In this document: positions 1 through 10,420 of the stretch, one piece after another
Layout: each line of letters begins with the position of its first letter
Numbering within the stretch: the stretch's first letter is position 1
Origin: Lophius americanus
Taxonomy: Eukaryota; Chordata; Actinopteri; Lophiiformes; Lophiidae
DNA: 64,000 nucleotides
Assembly (NCBI GenBank): GCA_037951165.1
Contig: JBBDHG010000009.1
Span: forward strand, 10,381,001-10,445,000
Direction of reading: 5' to 3'
Translations under genes and position numbers: made by a program
Notes under the pieces: model-generated
Databases searched by the model: none
What the model saw: only the letters and a program-made list of their open reading frames with translations
Told to the model about the DNA's origin: nothing

Positions 1-599
1 CATGAGTTCTGATGTTTAAAACTGTATTAATCGTCAAATCTGGCCTATGATAACAAAAGTGAATAATGTCACATAACACATATAAAAGTACGTTTTTTCC
101 AACATTCTAAACTGATGCATGGATATTTAAAAAGGCCATTAATACATTTTCATGAATTTTGAGAGATAGGTTCAACATTATTTCTTCCCCCTACACCAGA
201 AAAAACCTTAAGCCCTTGGAACATGCTGATTCACTGTGATACAGTCTATGGCTTAGAGTTACCCCAGGCAAGCCCTCTATTTAGTCACTTTCACTTTCAA
301 TGTGACTGTGAGTTTCTGGCACAAATATCACATCTTATTATTCCTAGTAAAGAGATAAGATGTGTTATGAATTAAGATAATCTCTATTCACACAGCTACA
401 TGTTCGTACTTGTTTGTTTATACATAATTATGTATACATATGAATACATGTAAGACAACCAAACATATACATACAGAAACCCTTATCAACATTACATTCA
501 TAACGATATCATTTTGTGTTCACCTTATTCGCCTCTGTGTTTGAGTGTGCGCGTGTATATTTGTGAATACGTGTGTGTGCGTGCGCGAGTGAAAAAGAT

Positions 600-1010
600 G
601 GCCACTGGATGTGGATTCAAGTGGGTGATCATCACAGCGCCACGACAATCCCCAGAGATAAGCAGACAGGGACCCAAGCTTCTCTGGAAGCACCCCGGCC
701 AAAAGCAGGCCCCCCGAAGGAGAAAGAGGAACCCTGGCCCGGCCAGAGACCAGAAATTCCCAACTCGCGAGCAGAACCCACAGGCCCAAGACCCCGCCCA
801 GCCGAGACCCGGCCGGATCCCCGGTGTGAGGCCAGCAACGCAACAGAGACGCAGAGACGACAGAGTCCCCCCGATACCCAACCCCAAGAAAGTAGATTAA
901 GATCCCCTCAGGGGGCCCCATAGGGAGCACCCATCACCAGGGCCCGGGGGGAGGGACAGGACACGGCAGGACCCCAGGCCCAGCCGGAACCCCCACCCCC
1001 CCCATAAAGT
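600..1010. repeat. GC-rich dispersed-type patch
   Basis: About 400 bases of strongly GC-rich sequence stand out from the AT-rich surroundings. The patch is preceded by a TG-rich stretch (540-595). Several overlapping open frames run through it on both strands, but all are Pro/Arg/Gly-rich compositional frames without a recognisable domain or splice structure. It lies beside a broken LINE and may be part of an interspersed element, but I cannot assign a family. Confidence 0.35.
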
Positions 1011-1090
1011 TCATCTCCATATCGATGTTAGTGGGGTCACCCAGAAGGCAGCGGGAGGGGGAAGCTAGACATGTTGATAAGATGTCATGT

Positions 1091-1130
1091 TGAAGACTTA
1101 TCAACATGTTGACATGTTGATAAGTCTTCA
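1091..1130. repeat. Perfect 18-bp inverted repeat (hairpin)
   Basis: Left arm 1091-1108 and right arm 1113-1130 are exact reverse complements separated by a 4-base loop (TTGA). A further copy of the arm core ACATGTTGATAAG occurs just upstream near 1069-1081. It may mark the end of a mobile element or a replication-slippage palindrome. Confidence 0.8.
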
Positions 1131-1159
1131 CATATCCTCTGCCAGAATTGATTGACCGG

Positions 1160-2060
1160 TGCACATATCAACATAGCCTTTTAAAGGTATTGCAACAGAT
1201 TTGCATCCAGAAATTTTGGTCTGGTTTTATAGATAAATCTGTCTCCCATTGGGAAGTTGGGAGAGACACCCTGCAATCTGTAATACATATATTTTGGATA
1301 ATAATTTGGGCGATGAGAGACTCAGTAGATCTTTTACCCTTCAGGCAAGGTTAAGGTCCGATTGGCTTAGTCTAAACCTTGATTGAATTATGGATTTACG
1401 TTGTATATATTCAAGGAATTTGTAACTGCTGATTCCATATTTTTCCACCAGTTTTGAAATGGAGTGAAGTTACTACCTCGGATGATGATATGTTGCAGAT
1501 GTCTTATGCCTTTATCATACCAACAGGAGAAGTTAGGCATTTTTTGTTTTTGTAGGGAGTCCGGATTGTTCCAGATTTGTGTGAGTCTGCATGGGATAAG
1601 TGAATACCTAGTTATCTTAAGAAATTCCCACCGCTGTCAGGGAAGAGCTTATATTAATGCTTTTAAAGCAGCTATGATGTTTGACAGTGGAACAGATGAA
1701 TGGCTTGGATTGTTTCTTGTATATCAATCCATGAGTGGCTAATTGTAGTTTCCAGATTGTGAATAGTGGAGAAGTCTATCAGTTTGAGTAATCTACCGGT
1801 GTTGTTAATGGAGTGTCTGCCTTTAATAAAGCGTGTCTGGTCAGGGAGAATTATTTGCGGAGTAGTTTTCCTTAGCCTTCTGCCTTGGGCTTTGCAAATA
1901 ATTTTAAGATCTGCATTAATAAGTGATATTGGGCGGTAACTAGCAGGGAGTGCAGGCTCTTTATCCGGTTTAAAGAGGAAGTATATATTAGCTGAGTTCA
2001 TATTTTGTGGAAGTAAAAAACTTTCCTTGATTTGCATGACCATTCTGGTCAATCATCATC
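1160..2060 (-). mobile_element. Broken L1/Tx1-like LINE reverse transcriptase fragment
   Basis: Minus-strand translation of 1672-2052 gives reverse-transcriptase text typical of vertebrate L1/Tx1 ORF2: KPDKEPALPASYRPISLINA, then DQTRFIKGRHSINNTGRL and LLKLIDFS. Lower coordinates (about 1380-1600) still encode downstream ORF2-like text (IWNNPDSLQKQKMPNF) in a different frame. The catalytic FADD block is missing and the frame is broken, so this is a dead, truncated copy. Element ends were not resolved. Confidence 0.75.
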
Positions 2061-2069
2061 TTTAACTAG

Positions 2070-5000
2070 TTGAGCTTTGATGTTTTTGCCTTTACTTTCT
2101 TTCGCTGATAAATCTCTTGAACACCAAAAGCCTCCTGCTCCTTCCTCAGCTGTTAACAAACCTAAAAGAAACTCTCAGATCAGGGAGACATTATTTTTTT
2201 ATTTTCAAGCTGTCAACTTTCAAATCGAAGATCAAGTTAATTCAACTGTCTTGTCTTTGAGAGTCATAACCTGTTTCAAGTTTGCTGAGTTGCCCCCTAG
2301 CTAAACAATCTTAATAACAGTTGCCTGAATTTGAATGATCTATGGCCAATTATTTATTTCTAAGGAGCAAAGGCATGTTTGTCACCAACAGAAGAACTGC
2401 AGTGAACAAATGGCCGATTACAACACCATGACGCACCCTCTCATCTATGTCAAAATCGTTCAAACCTTTTTCTTTTGACCTAATGCTGGCATGTCAGTTT
2501 CTTCAGCTCTACACTACTGCTAACAAATGCAGAAGGCCAAACTGTCATTACCAAAACCACCCTGAATTACACTGAGAACACAGAATAACCATAAAAAAAT
2601 CAAACCGGCAAAATGGACACCCTGTCCACATCCGGCACAACAATTATATCGGGCACACAAGGCAATATTTAATTTTTATAATAACTGGCCTAATGGTATA
2701 CAGCACAAACTCCACAGATACTACAAATCCCAGAATGCCCTGCGACAGCAAGCAAGTCAATAAATATTGCAAAGCTTTCTCCCTGCTCCTCTGTAGTCAG
2801 ACATTAGCATTTATCCAGTCACTCCGATAAACTTTAGGCTAATCCATAGAGAAGATGCTACGAAGAACGAGAGGAGATATAGTTGATTAACCTTTTTAAA
2901 AAAAGATAAATAATAAACGAGTTAGTAAGTCAAGTATTAGTAAATAGAAAGCAAGTTTTCATTAATTGGCGAGGTGCATTCAAGTCCTCCAGCCGTTCAA
3001 CATGTATCAATGCTGTTACGTTAAAAACAAGAAAACAAATTAACTTGCTCAGATTTAATGTGAAATACGCTGTTAGGCTGTTCATGAGCTGACTGTTTCC
3101 TACTTCTACTGTTTTATTGTGAAACGAATCAGTCCAGCCATTTAAAGTTCATTGTTGTTGATGTTTAATAACAATTGAATTTAGAAGTAATTTTTGTCTT
3201 GTAAATGATTGTTTTCTGGCTGTCATTGATGCCAATGAATAAAAACTTTTCATTGGAAATTTTTTTATGACGCTGATAAGAGGAGGAGACTGAAAATGAG
3301 TAATGCTGATCTATTTTGAATTTAATCTGTAATTTCTGTATTCTCTATTCCGTTGGTTTGTTAAGAATTTCATAAAATAAGAATAAAATTGTCACAATAC
3401 GTCAGATTAAAAATGGCCAATTTGAGTCCTGTTCGGCCCTCGACCTGAACTCCATCTTTAATTTTGGCCACCTCTGCCATTAAGTTTGACACCGCTGTTG
3501 TAGACACTCCCTGAATCCCCACCTGTCCATGCAGGTACTAAGAGTAAAAGAGGGAGGAGGAGAGACAGTATACGTATATATAATAGTTACTGAAGTGACC
3601 ACACAAATAAAAATAATGATCAAAATGAATGTACTGTACATCGAAAAAACAATGGGCTATTTATGGCAGTTATAAAAAAGGGCTTGACTTATTGTTCATC
3701 CGTCATTGAAATAGCATTTACTTGTGCTTAGATTTGCTTCATATCAGAGCAAAATTTGTGTTTCGAAGCCTTGTAGATAGCTGACGGGTTACATTTTTTA
3801 CAAGGACAAAAAGGAATAAAACATTCCTTTCAGATGCTGTATGTTTTTATGTGTGCTTTTCTGAGTACTGACCTCTCTTAAGGGAGCAAAGATAAGGACT
3901 GTCTGCCTAAAGTAGGTAAATGCCTGTCAATTATTTAATAACGTGGCAGAAGTGCAAGGGTCAAAACAAGACAGAGCAGTCCAAACTGACAAACAAATCC
4001 AACAAGCAATAGGCAAGAATCCAAAATCAGGAAGTGAAAATTAAGTCAATAAGGCAGAAATATGTTTCTAGCAAAATAGATAAAGAACATGTTTAAGAGA
4101 ATCGATCCTTGAGGAAGTGAGAGGGACGACCATTTAAATATCTGCAGGGCTGACTAGGGAGGTGGGAACAGGTGTGTAACTGAGTGAAGCAGTCAGGAGA
4201 AAACTTTAGAAATTCTGAGGGTAATTCTGGTGGACTTGTGAAAATAGCACTGTCTCAATTCAGGGACGAGTATCCATCAAAGTACCCAATCTGTGAAGGA
4301 GTAATCTTCGAGACCAATGAAGCCGTACTGAGAGCGTTGAAAGAGACAAATCTAGTCTAGGGAGAATTTCATCAGCTCTTCCCACCATCATCATTGCCTT
4401 ACGAAGCATTGGACCTTCAGCCGGAGTTGATAAACAGTCGGTGCTGTAGTTATTAATCCTATGTAGAAAAGTAGTAGGAATATGTAGTAGTAGTAGTAAC
4501 AGCCATAAAGCCAGTGGGAAAGATGGCCCAAGAATTATAGGATGCAAAGAGTCTTATCACGCCACTGCTAATGAAAGTGCTTATATGTCAGCTGGAATAG
4601 GATCGTCTCAAGCCTAAGCTTAAAATGGTTAAAGAAAAATGTATGGACGATAAAGTGGTGAATCTTAAAAGTGACCTACTGTGTCTCACATATGGCATCT
4701 GCTTTGACTGGTAGAAATCAACAAATTATGCATAACCAATCATTGACTGCAGTTTGGTTGAGGACTTTGGTCAGCTTTATGAAAGGCCCAGCTAACAAAG
4801 CAAAAACAGATAGTGTATTATTTTTTTATTTAAATGAAAAATTAAACCAGGGCATTTGATAAAGAGCAATCAGAATGTAGGTAATAAATATGTAATAAAT
4901 ATTGTTCCATAAAACGTTGTCTGATTTGTATAATTCCTCTAGCTGTGTTTTGACTGTTATAAATATATATAATATATAGTTAAATATAATCAGACGTGGA

Positions 5001-5180
5001 ACATGAAATTACGAAGTCATTCTACATCAGTCAAAACAGTAACTTGCTGATTATTGTAATACTCTTCCTGGGATTGATACAATCCCATTTACACGGTCAA
5101 TGTTCAACACAGCGTTAGATTGAACCAGTTAGATTAGGTCTAGTAAATGTGTGACTGGGTAATAATGTACATTTTATTTT
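2070..5180. other. Intergenic, no gene seen
   Basis: About 3 kb upstream of miox. I see no exon with flanking splice sites and a recognisable product. Short open frames (for example 4260-4547 minus, Leu/Ser-rich) have no family resemblance that I can name. The sequence is AT-rich and without obvious tandem structure. Confidence 0.5.
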
Positions 5181-5208
5181 GGTCTAGAGTACTGTTTGAA
5201 CCGGCAGC

Positions 5209-5215
5209 ATATATA
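5209..5215 (+). promoter_or_regulatory. miox: Candidate TATA box of miox
   Basis: ATATATA lies 73 bases upstream of the preferred start codon at 5282. A TATA box here predicts transcription starting near 5240. That would leave almost no leader before the upstream in-frame ATG at 5246, and so favours initiation at 5282. Inference from position only. Confidence 0.45.
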
Positions 5216-5281
5216 CTGGCAGGGAAGTCAAGTCAGCTCCAGAGGATGGACAAGCAACAACCCAGACATCAACTGTCCACC

Positions 5282-8200
5282 ATGAGCGTCATCAGCATTG
5301 TATGTTCAGCTTCCATACATAACAAGACTTTGTCTCCAATCTTCATTTGTACTCACCTGTCCTCACCTGTCCTCCAGATTTATTGATTGATTGATTTTTG
5401 CAAAACCTGAAATGTACTTTGTAATGTTGTATGTACGTTGTTGTAATGTATCATTTCGAATGCAGGGTCCAGACCCATCTTTGGCATATCGGCCAGAAAC
5501 GGAGGAAATCAAGACTAAAAAGAAGGAGGACTACAGAAACTTTGAAGTAAGCTTGAAGAATCTCCGGCTGATGACACTTATCAAAAATTATGCATTCCGT
5601 TTTTTTTTTAAAACAAATTCTGTGTGAGGAACACAATGTTATTATGAATATACACATTTTATTATTAGGCAAAGACTTTATGCAAAGCAAACCTTTTTTA
5701 TAAATATTCAAAGACTTTTGTAATTATGCAAAGACACTGCAAAATTAGCCTAAATATATTATTTCTTATTTTTATGACGAGCTCACATTCTCTTAAACTC
5801 AGGTTTAAGATATTTTTTTATTCAGCCTAGTCTCTGTAGACTGGGAGAGATAATTAATCTTATAATATGATGCTCAGGTGATAGCAATTTGACTTACAGT
5901 TCATTCAGTACATTCATAAAAGCTTCTCAGAAACATCAAATTGCAGGAGAAAAGTTTTTGAAATTCATGTAATGTAACTTTTATGTCCAGTGTGTAGAAT
6001 TGTGGCGTCTGGTGGTGTGGTTCCCATATTGCAATCAGTAGAATACACCTGCGCACACCACTTCCTATCTGAGCTGGAGAATCTAAAGTGGGCTTCAAGT
6101 ATCAACATGATGTCATTGTCTATGAATGCATCACATAGTTTCTCAGGTAATGGGGTATTTTGTAAAAACTGTTGACAGGTGAAGATAGATTGCTGCTTTG
6201 AATGCGAATACAAGCTAATAGTGTGTTCTTGCCACTCTGGGCAAACTTGCGGCCCAGCATGGTGGACTCTGTGGAAGAGGACCTGCCCCTCTGTGGATAG
6301 AAGGGCTCAGTCTAAGCTGACATAAATATGATCATTCTTAGTTTCAGGAAATAATATTATGACATTATTATGAATATTAAATTCAATTTATTCAAAAAGA
6401 TCTCTCTAAATCCCTGTTTAGAGAGATCTGCGGGTAAATTCAGGCTTTTAGCCTTTAAACCACAGCGGCTATTGCCAAAGAGCAACTCTGCTATTAAACG
6501 GTGTTTCCGGGGGGTTATTCAGTTTATGATGAGGTGCTGTAAATAAATGGGGGTGATGCATTTCTGTGTTTTTCAGACTGGAAGTTTAATTGACCGTGTA
6601 TTCCACACATACAAGTTGATGCACACCAACCAGACGTTGGACTTTGTGAAACGAAAGGTAAGTAAATGAGACACTTGAAGCCCATGGGGGAATAAAAAAA
6701 CATTAAGTTCATATTTCATAGTTCCATAATTTAGATTTTTTTTAATTTTTAATTTTATGTCACTGAATCTTCTCTTATTATATCTATTGCAAATTTAAAG
6801 TGTATATTTCACAGCTATCTCACGGCCTATAAGGTTAGTTTTCAATTCTAGAAAAAGTAAAACGTTTTCTCCAGATCACCAAAACTTTTTCTTTCTATTT
6901 CTTATATCCGACCAATTCAGGGTACTGAAATTGAAACTGATGAATGTCATAAATAAATAAATTATACATTTTGGGCTCCTTGAGGAGCAGTTCCACAAAA
7001 TTTATACCAGTCGGCTATGCCAGGGGTTATCACCCCCCAGTGTTATCTGTCGCCTGCTGCGGGTGAAGAGCTTTGCTCCTTCACCCCGCCCGGTCTTTGA
7101 AACATTCTAAACACTGTAAAACATTTCAAACACTACCTCATCCTCCGCAGTATATTTTAACATAAATTGTTAACTTGGCAGAAATAGGTTTAAATACTAA
7201 GTTACATGCCGATATTTAATTTGAACACTTTGAAGTTTGCACTAATTTTATTTTCTAAATAGGGATAAAATTTGTGTGAATGTGTGTGTATGTTTCTTTA
7301 AACCGGTCTCTCTTGAAAAAGATTCTAATGAGACTTCATGTTTGAATAAACGGTTGAACAAACACATATGTGAATAGTCTCTCAACTCTTGTTGATATTA
7401 TATTATGACATTATGTTTTGCTCCAGAAAAATGCAGACAGTTGTTGAAGGACTCTGAAATTGATTGCAGAAAGATCCGATACCGTTATCCCTTAATAATC
7501 AGTGTAAAGCATAAACTAAAAACAGTTCATAGGTTTTCCTAACAAATTTGAGAAATACAACCTCCATACTAATGCTGTGACTCCTACTCTCCTGCAGCAC
7601 GTTGAATGGGCCAGCTGTTCACACACACAGATGGGGATGATGGATGCCGTCATATCTCTGGACAAACTGGTGGATGAGTCTGATCCTGATGTTGACTTTC
7701 CAAACTCCTTCCATGCCTTCCAGACAGCTGAGGGTATCCGCCGAGAACATCCAGACAATGGTAGCATGAGAAGGGCAGAGACCCAGAGAAACATTGAGAA
7801 AGCACAAATACAAATCTAATAGATAGATATATCATATTCACTGTACTGCTGCAGAGTGGTTCCAGTTGGTGGGTCTGATCCATGATATTGGGAAGATGAT
7901 GGCTCTTTGGGGTGAACCCCAGGTAAGACACACGCTCACGAGGACAAACAGGTTTTGCAGTCCGTCAAAGGGGTCCTTACGGAACATTTTCCTGCTGTAA
8001 TGTCACACTTTAGTCCTCCCGGGGACCCCTCTCTGATGCTTTTCGCCTCTGTGTGATCTGATTCTTACAATAAACCCTGACTAAATTCTAATCAGTCTCT
8101 GTACCATCCAGTGGGCTGTAGTGGGTGACACATTCCCAGTGGGCTGCAAGTTTCAGGACTCCATTGTGTTCAGGGACAATTCATTCCAGGATAACCCCGA

Positions 8201-9544
8201 TGAGAAAAACCCAAGCTACAAGTTAGTATTTTCATGTTACATTATCTGTGAATGAAGGTCTAGTTGGCTTACTTTTGACCATGTGACTTTTCTCTAAGTT
8301 ACTTTTCTCTCAGGTCCTTTATTAAAAATATATTAAAGTTTTTAATCCTTTTTTTGACTTTTTACTTTTCAAAAAGGGTAGTTTCTCCTCGATAGGTCAA
8401 ATACACATCACATCAAATTGGTATTGGATCAAAGGAACACCTGGTGTCTTATAAGAGGCGTACAAAACTCTTATTACAATGTTATAATTCCCATGCATTC
8501 CACACAATAATTGAAATTATTTTAATCTAGCTATGTAAATATTGACTTGACTTAAACATTTCACCAAGTATAATTTGGATTTTTTAGTCATCTTGATTTC
8601 AATGAAATTATGTTTTGAAATAATTTAGAAAAATATTTGCATATATTTGCCATGTGGCAAAATTTGACTAACTTCCAATTTAAAAAAAAATACTTCCATC
8701 CTTTAAGAAATTTTAAATATCAGTCATTGAATAATCTATGAAAAAGAAGATTAAACATGAATTCTATTGTAGTTTGCCAACCAGTTCAATCCTTAATTTA
8801 AGTCAAATTTTAGATTAAAGAGAAAAACATTTTATCATTACTTACAAATTCCTTTTTTTCTCTTTATAGTACAGAGTTTGGGATATATGAACCAAACTGT
8901 GGATTGGATAATGTCTACATGTCCTGGGGTCATGATGGTAAGAGACATTAACACACATATTGTCAAATCGCAATTACCACTGAAATATCCATCACAACCT
9001 AATAATGCGCATTAAAGTACCTGCTTATCTATGAAACTCTAGTACCTAAACTCCTGTTTTGTGCTTAGAATACCTATATAGAGTTCTGAAGTTCAACAAG
9101 TGCCAAATCCCAGAGGAGGTGGGTCAAATACTTAAATCAATGATTATTGGGGTGGTTTTTTGAGCTATCAAATGTGTATTCCCTTTTCACAGCTGCAGAG
9201 CACACTCAGTTATGGTTCTATTATTTTTCTGTCTCTGTACAGGGGTTAAGCATGATTCGCTTCCATTCATTCTATCCATGGCATTCCCATGGAGACTACA
9301 TGCATCTGTGCAATGAACATGATCTGAAGATGCTGTCCTGGGTCAAAGAGTTCAAGTAAGAATATTCTTGCCTACTGCATCCCATATCTAACATGCTGCT
9401 ATGACATAAAGCAAAATCTCACATCTTTCCCGCAGCAAATTTGACCTTTACACCAAGACGACTGAGATACCTGATGTCGAGAAGCTGAAGCCGTACTATC
9501 AGTCTCTCATTGATAAATACTGTCCTGGAATATTGAATTGGTGA
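5282..9544 (+). CDS. miox: Inositol oxygenase (MIOX), complete, 10 exons
   Basis: Cytosolic non-haem di-iron enzyme that cleaves myo-inositol with O2 to D-glucuronate, the first committed step of inositol catabolism. Exons: 5282-5299, 5466-5546, 6577-6657, 7598-7760, 7855-7922, 8112-8221, 8870-8937, 9069-9118, 9243-9355, 9436-9544, all with GT-AG borders and matching phases. The product is 286 aa against 285 in mammals. All six iron ligands are visible at the mammalian position plus one: His99 (NSFHAFQTAEG), His124-Asp125 (GLIHDIGK), His195 (SWGHDE), His221 (RFHSFYPWH) and Asp254 (KFDLYTK). The C-terminus is KYCPGILNW. An in-frame ATG at 5246 would add 12 residues; 5282 is chosen because of family length and an ACC-ATG-A context. 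Convergent with lmf2. No defects seen. Confidence 0.97.
6398..6429. repeat. Perfect 13-bp inverted repeat in miox intron
   Basis: AGATCTCTCTAAA (6398-6410) and its exact reverse complement (6417-6429) flank a 6-base loop in the intron before miox exon 3. A small hairpin, function unknown. Confidence 0.7.
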
Positions 9545-9748
9545 AACAGACGACTTTGAAGTCAACAATACCATTGTGCCTTAAATCAACTAATTCATGG
9601 GATGGAAATGTGTTTTGAAATTTTGCACGATTGATGTTCCTTTTCTCTTAGAGAAATCATTATACACATGTTATACTTACATCAATATATCTACTTCTAA
9701 CATTACTATATTTGTACATAATTGAAAATTACTCAATATGATCAGGGT

Positions 9749-9754
9749 AATAAA
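9749..9754 (+). terminator. miox: Polyadenylation signal of miox
   Basis: AATAAA lies 205 bases after the miox stop codon in AT-rich 3' UTR-like sequence. It is the first canonical signal downstream. A further AATAAA-like site occurs near 9920. Confidence 0.65.
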
Positions 9755-10420
9755 ATCATATGTATAGAGAACAAAAAAACATAATAGTCTTAACAATTTC
9801 AAATGTAAGAAATCCATAAAAGCATTTCTATTTTAGTATATTTTAATTTGTACAAAAAAAGAAGAAATTTTACAAATGCAACGGTGATATGTGATGTTTG
9901 ATTTCTGCTATGAACAGAAATAAAAGCCACATTGTGAATTTTTAAAAAGTGCAGCGTCTTTCTTCTGTACATACAGGAAGAAAACCGCAGTGACAAAATA
10001 AGAAAAGTGCATCAGCAGCTCATCACTAAGGGGGAACTGAAAAGTAACATGAACAATAAAACATTCACCCTTATGTGTCACACAGAACCCATCCTATTTC
10101 TTAAATGTTATATTTCTCTTCACTTACAACTAGTCTGCTGACCAGATTGTTCTTTGATTGCCCAAAGTGTTCATACATCGGAACCAACCAGCCCTATGAA
10201 ATGTTACGAGATCGTCTGAGTTGAAGAACTATGAAATAATTTTTTGTTGAAAAAACTGATTGGGAAAAAGACTTGCAAAAAGGTGAGGGGGAGGAAAGAT
10301 GAATGAAAAATATTTTCATGGTTGAAATTTAAACTCAACAACTTCTTTGGTCATTCTGGAAACATCTCTTAAAGTTTTCCCACAGCAACAACAAGCGCAT
10401 CTCTATCAAATCATGCAATT

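Noticed and set aside
514..930. Overlapping 116-136-codon frames on both strands
   Set aside because: Pro/Arg/Gly-rich compositional frames of the GC-rich patch; no domain, no splice support.
4260..4547. Minus-strand 95-codon frame with a hydrophobic N-terminus
   Set aside because: The signal-peptide-like start is a CTA/CTG repeat translation; the rest matches no family I recognise and has no flanking gene structure.
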